Under the pieces are notes generated by a model that was given only the letters and a program-made list of their open reading frames with translations, did no database searches and had not been told where the DNA came from. Below are positions 61,268 through 64,000 of a DNA stretch of 64,000 bases, one piece after another (position 1 is the first letter of the stretch; the number at the start of each line of letters is the position of its first letter). Location of the stretch: assembly GCA_034665305.1 (NCBI GenBank), contig JAXDFZ010000018.1, forward strand, positions 1 to 64,000, in the 5' to 3' direction. This DNA is from DASXRU01 sp034665305 (GTDB taxonomy: Bacteria > Acidobacteriota > Blastocatellia > Pyrinomonadales > Pyrinomonadaceae). The translations under genes were made by a program, and so were the position numbers.

Positions 61268-61662
61268 TTCTTTCGGTTAAGGATGGCGGACGCCGAGACT
61301 TCGCTAGTGCCCGGGTCGGCGTAGCGATAGGCGATCTGTTTCCGGCTCAATCGTTGGACGACGACGTTGCCGTTGTCCTTACATTCTTCAATCCCACTCG
61401 TTATTTTCTCGCGGAAACGCATGGTCCATGAACGGATGCGTAGTGGCCTCCACCTGCCTTCGCATTTGAGAGAAGGATATTCAATCAGGTAACGATCGCC
61501 CTTGACCGTAAGCCGCATGGTCCACGTTTCATCGGCGTCCATTTGATAGCCGGTACCTTCCCAGGTTCCGTTGAGCCATTGTGCGTGTCGGTTTTTGCTT
61601 TGCGCGGGTATCGTGCCTGCCGCGGCGGTTAATAGCAAAAGGATTCCTATGACTCTGAACAT
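61264..61662 (-). CDS. Small secreted protein, function unknown
   Basis: 132 residues with a signal peptide (MFRVIGILLLLTAAAGTIPAQS). The mature part starts WLNGTWEGTGYQMDADETWTMRLTV and is beta-rich, like other small lipocalin- or META-like proteins. ECKDNGNVVVQRLSRKQIAYRY follows. Two Cys (in KCEG and EECKD) could pair. I do not know a reaction. Its stop overlaps the start of the sorbosone-dehydrogenase-like gene (ATGA), which suggests a joint role in the periplasm. Confidence 0.72.
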   Translation of the reverse strand: MFRVIGILLLLTAAAGTIPAQSKNRHAQWLNGTWEGTGYQMDADETWTMRLTVKGDRYLIEYPSLKCEGRWRPLRIRSWTMRFREKITSGIEECKDNGNVVVQRLSRKQIAYRYADPGTSEVSASAILNRKK

Positions 61663-61706
61663 TCAATCTCCTTCCTTGAAGCCAGGGTTAACAACGAGGC
61701 AAAAGT

Positions 61707-63014
61707 TCATCCCTCCTGAGTAGTCAGCGCGCTTGCTTCTCCGGTTGATTCGATCGCGGGATTGCCTCCCGTCATCTGCAGGGCAATGATGATCCGCCGG
61801 CCTTCCTCTCTTAGTTTCGGTAAACGCAGAGCGAAGATGCCGGCACTGACAATGCATACGGCGCCGCCAAACAACACTGTCCGTGGCGCTCCCAAACTAT
61901 GCGCCAACGAGCCCGCCACCACTGCTCCGATCGGAGCCATTCCCATAAACATCATTGAGTACACAGCCATCACGCGTCCCCGCAAAGCGTCGGGCACCAT
62001 CGCCTGTATTAGTGTGTTTGACGCGGCCATTTCGATCATCATCGTGAAGCCGACTGGCAAAAGCAACGCCGCTGAAAGCCAGAACGAATGCGATAAGGAA
62101 AACAAGATCAGGCTGGCGCCGAAACCAATCGTCGCGACGGCCACCCAACGGCCCAGTCCGCGCACTTCATTGCGTGCAGCCAGGCTCAAAGCTCCCAGGA
62201 GCGCCCCCAGACCCGAGGCGCCCATTAGCAATCCAAGCCCGCTGGCGCCTCCGTGCAGAATCTGATCGGCAAAGATTGGCATCAACACCGCATACGGAGT
62301 TCCGAACAGACTGACGCCACCCAGCAGCAATAGCAATGCTCGCACTGGCCCGGTGCGCCATACGAAACGGAAGCCCTCGGCAATGTCCGCAAGCGGAGAT
62401 CCTGGTAGCGCGACTTTCCTGTGCGGAGGGATGCTCATCGTCGTGAAACCGATGATGACCGCGATGTAGCTGGCTCCGTTGATTAGGAAACACCATCCCT
62501 CGCCGACGCTGGCCACCAGGATACCGGCGATTGCTGGCCCGACAATACGCGCCCCGTTCACCAGCGAGGAGTTAAGGGCTATGGCGTTCATCAGGTCTTC
62601 TTTGCCGACCATGTCGACAACGAAGGCTGAGGCCGCCGGTACATAAAACGCGTAGGTAATGCCGAGCAGAGCAGCGAGCACAAACAAGTGCCAGACGTGA
62701 ATGCGGTGCGTGAGCGTCAACCCGGCGAGTATGAAAGCCAATAGCATGGCTGCAATCTGCGTGAGGATGATTACTCGATGGCGGCTGCGCCGGTCCGCGA
62801 TCGCACCGCCAATGGGGGCCAATAGAAAAACAGGAATTTGCGAAGCGAATCCGACGAGACCCAGTAGCACCGCTGAACCCGTCAACCGGTAGACCAACCA
62901 GCTTTGGGCCACCGACTGCATCCACGTGCCGGATAGCGAAATGAGTTGGCCGCCAAAAAACAGTTGATAGTTTCTATGCCTCAGCGCGCGCACAGACGCC
63001 GACAGTTTGGTCAT
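61707..63014 (-). CDS. MFS transporter, EntS-like drug/siderophore exporter family
   Basis: 435 residues with about 12 hydrophobic segments. ALRHRNYQLFFGGQLISLSGTWMQSVAQSWLVY at the N-terminus and the loop GGAIADRRSRHRVIILTQ are typical of the MFS_3/EntS-like group; ARNEVRGLGRWVAVATIGFG lies at the central loop. It probably exports a small hydrophobic compound or siderophore by proton antiport. The last 25 residues form a hydrophilic tail. It is divergent from the gene at 63186, across a 171-base gap. Confidence 0.88.
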   Translation of the reverse strand: MTKLSASVRALRHRNYQLFFGGQLISLSGTWMQSVAQSWLVYRLTGSAVLLGLVGFASQIPVFLLAPIGGAIADRRSRHRVIILTQIAAMLLAFILAGLTLTHRIHVWHLFVLAALLGITYAFYVPAASAFVVDMVGKEDLMNAIALNSSLVNGARIVGPAIAGILVASVGEGWCFLINGASYIAVIIGFTTMSIPPHRKVALPGSPLADIAEGFRFVWRTGPVRALLLLLGGVSLFGTPYAVLMPIFADQILHGGASGLGLLMGASGLGALLGALSLAARNEVRGLGRWVAVATIGFGASLILFSLSHSFWLSAALLLPVGFTMMIEMAASNTLIQAMVPDALRGRVMAVYSMMFMGMAPIGAVVAGSLAHSLGAPRTVLFGGAVCIVSAGIFALRLPKLREEGRRIIIALQMTGGNPAIESTGEASALTTQEG

Positions 63015-63185
63015 CGCCCCAGTTCATCCCTACTATACTTTTCCGAGTCTTCATATTATTTCACAGAGGCAAGCAGAGAGACTAAGGTTCTATCGCGCAC
63101 GGTAGTGCCCTGAAAACCCAAATTAAGGCACCATCTCGCGCGCGCCACTCTGGCGCGATCTCTTCATCCCGTTTAGGATTGCCAC

Positions 63186-64000
63186 ATGAATAATGCAAAC
63201 ACACGCCAGTTATCCGCCGTTAACAGGTTCTGCGCGCTGCATGAATCTGGATGTTTTGTATTGCCCAATCCATGGGACGCGGGAACCGCAGTCTTTCTCG
63301 AGCGCCTCGGATTTGAGGCGCTGGCGACAACGTCCTCGGGCTTTGCTTTTTCCCGTGGGCTGCCGGATACAGTGACCGCGATCAATTGCGAGGACATGCT
63401 GACACACGTGCGTGACGTGGCCGCCGCCACATCGTTGCCGGTCAATGCTGATTTTCAGAACGGATATGCAGATAAGCCGGAAGACGTTTTCGCGAATGTG
63501 ACGCGTTGCGTTGCGACCGGAGTAGCCGGCCTCTCAATCGAAGACGCCACCGGCAACGACGCGGTGCCGCTGTACGATCATGATCTAGCGGTCGATCGCA
63601 TCAGAGCTGCTCGGCGGTCTATTGATGAGGCAGGCGTTCCGGTGCTGCTCACGGCCCGGTGTGAAGCCTGGCTTGTGGGGCAGGCCGAACCACTGCGCAC
63701 GTCTCTCGATCGCCTGACCGCATTCGCGGAGGCTGGCGCCGATTGTCTTTATGCGCCCGGCACAACCGACGCGAATGATATCGCCGCGATTGTTAAGGGC
63801 GTTGCTCCGAAGCCAGTCAACGTGCTCGTTTCAAGTCCGATATTCACGGTTGCGCAACTTGCTGACCTGGGCGTTCGCCGAATATCGGTGGGCTCAGCGC
63901 TGAACCGGGTAGCCTGGGGCGCATTTCTCGGCGCGGCGCGAAGCATTCAGGAAACGGGAACTTTCGATTCCTTTGCCGGCGCAGCGTCTTTCAAAGAACT
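63186..64000 (+). CDS. Isocitrate lyase/PEP mutase family protein (3' end beyond window)
   Basis: 271 residues to the window edge, with no stop codon reached. CFVLPNPWDAGTAVFLERLGFEALATTSSGFAFSRG and LPVNADFQNGYADKPEDVFANVTRCVATGVAGLSIEDATG are diagnostic of this TIM-barrel family (carboxyphosphonoenolpyruvate mutase-like, usually annotated as isocitrate lyase/phosphoenolpyruvate mutase). It lacks the isocitrate-lyase KKCGH motif, so a C-C or P-C bond reaction on another acid is more likely. RISVGSALNRVAWGAF is the late barrel motif. The start is the ATG of MNNANTRQLS. Expect few residues missing. Confidence 0.85.
   Translation, partial: MNNANTRQLSAVNRFCALHESGCFVLPNPWDAGTAVFLERLGFEALATTSSGFAFSRGLPDTVTAINCEDMLTHVRDVAAATSLPVNADFQNGYADKPEDVFANVTRCVATGVAGLSIEDATGNDAVPLYDHDLAVDRIRAARRSIDEAGVPVLLTARCEAWLVGQAEPLRTSLDRLTAFAEAGADCLYAPGTTDANDIAAIVKGVAPKPVNVLVSSPIFTVAQLADLGVRRISVGSALNRVAWGAFLGAARSIQETGTFDSFAGAASFKE

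Overview
The window looks like a chromosomal segment of a Gram-negative (diderm) bacterium, most likely an Acidobacteriota member close to Blastocatellia/Pyrinomonadaceae. This is inferred from gene content and the intergenic repeats, not from a marker gene. Supporting signs are an LptE-type lipoprotein, a two-haem cytochrome of the reaction-centre cytochrome c type, an arginine cluster built around an N-acetylornithine-type transcarbamylase, and many dispersed palindromes, including one whose reading frame gives the residues VGQAFLPV. I see no tRNA, rRNA, CRISPR array, phage or transposase gene.

Layout. 0-15 kb: a small secreted protein, a large M16 protease, a translationally coupled zinc peptidase/ATP-grasp pair, a HhH-GPD DNA glycosylase, an SLC13-type permease with RCK_C domains, a PHP phosphoesterase, a PLP decarboxylase carrying a palindromic insertion, and an aldo/keto reductase. 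15.4-20.5 kb: a complete five-gene branched-chain amino acid ABC transporter (livJHMGF order). 20.5-29.9 kb: an arginine cluster, argH divergent from argR-argG-P-loop protein-argC-argD-argF'-argB. The carbamoyltransferase resembles acetylornithine transcarbamylase, so the route probably runs through N-acetylcitrulline. No recognisable N-acetylglutamate synthase or deacylase is present, and an uncharacterised P-loop protein sits between argG and argC. 30-36 kb: a TlpA-like thioredoxin, tilS, ftsH and folP. 36-42 kb: a D-aminoacylase-like amidohydrolase, a SnoaL-like protein, lptE, holA and rpsT. 42.4-46.5 kb: phoH-ybeY-corC (RNA metabolism/ion transport), then a deoxyhypusine-synthase-like gene. 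46.6-56.5 kb: small metal-binding proteins, an NlpC/P60 hydrolase, a transglycosylase-like protein, a di-haem cytochrome, tandemly duplicated cysteine-rich secreted peptides, a DUF983 protein, secreted proteins of unknown function and an interrupted small peptide gene. 56.8-64 kb: a methyltransferase, a frameshifted zinc-ribbon gene, a YpfJ-type metallopeptidase, a HIT protein, a sorbosone-dehydrogenase-like protein, an MFS exporter and a PEP-mutase/isocitrate-lyase family gene cut by the window edge.

The most striking non-coding feature is that most intergenic gaps of any size hold an imperfect palindrome. I separate several recurring families (R1 to R10). One copy is nested in another, one lies in frame inside a coding sequence, and one supplies a stop codon. 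The leads I rank highest are the P-loop protein in the arginine operon, the mirror-symmetric cysteine peptides, the coupled peptidase/ATP-grasp pair and the palindrome inside the decarboxylase gene.
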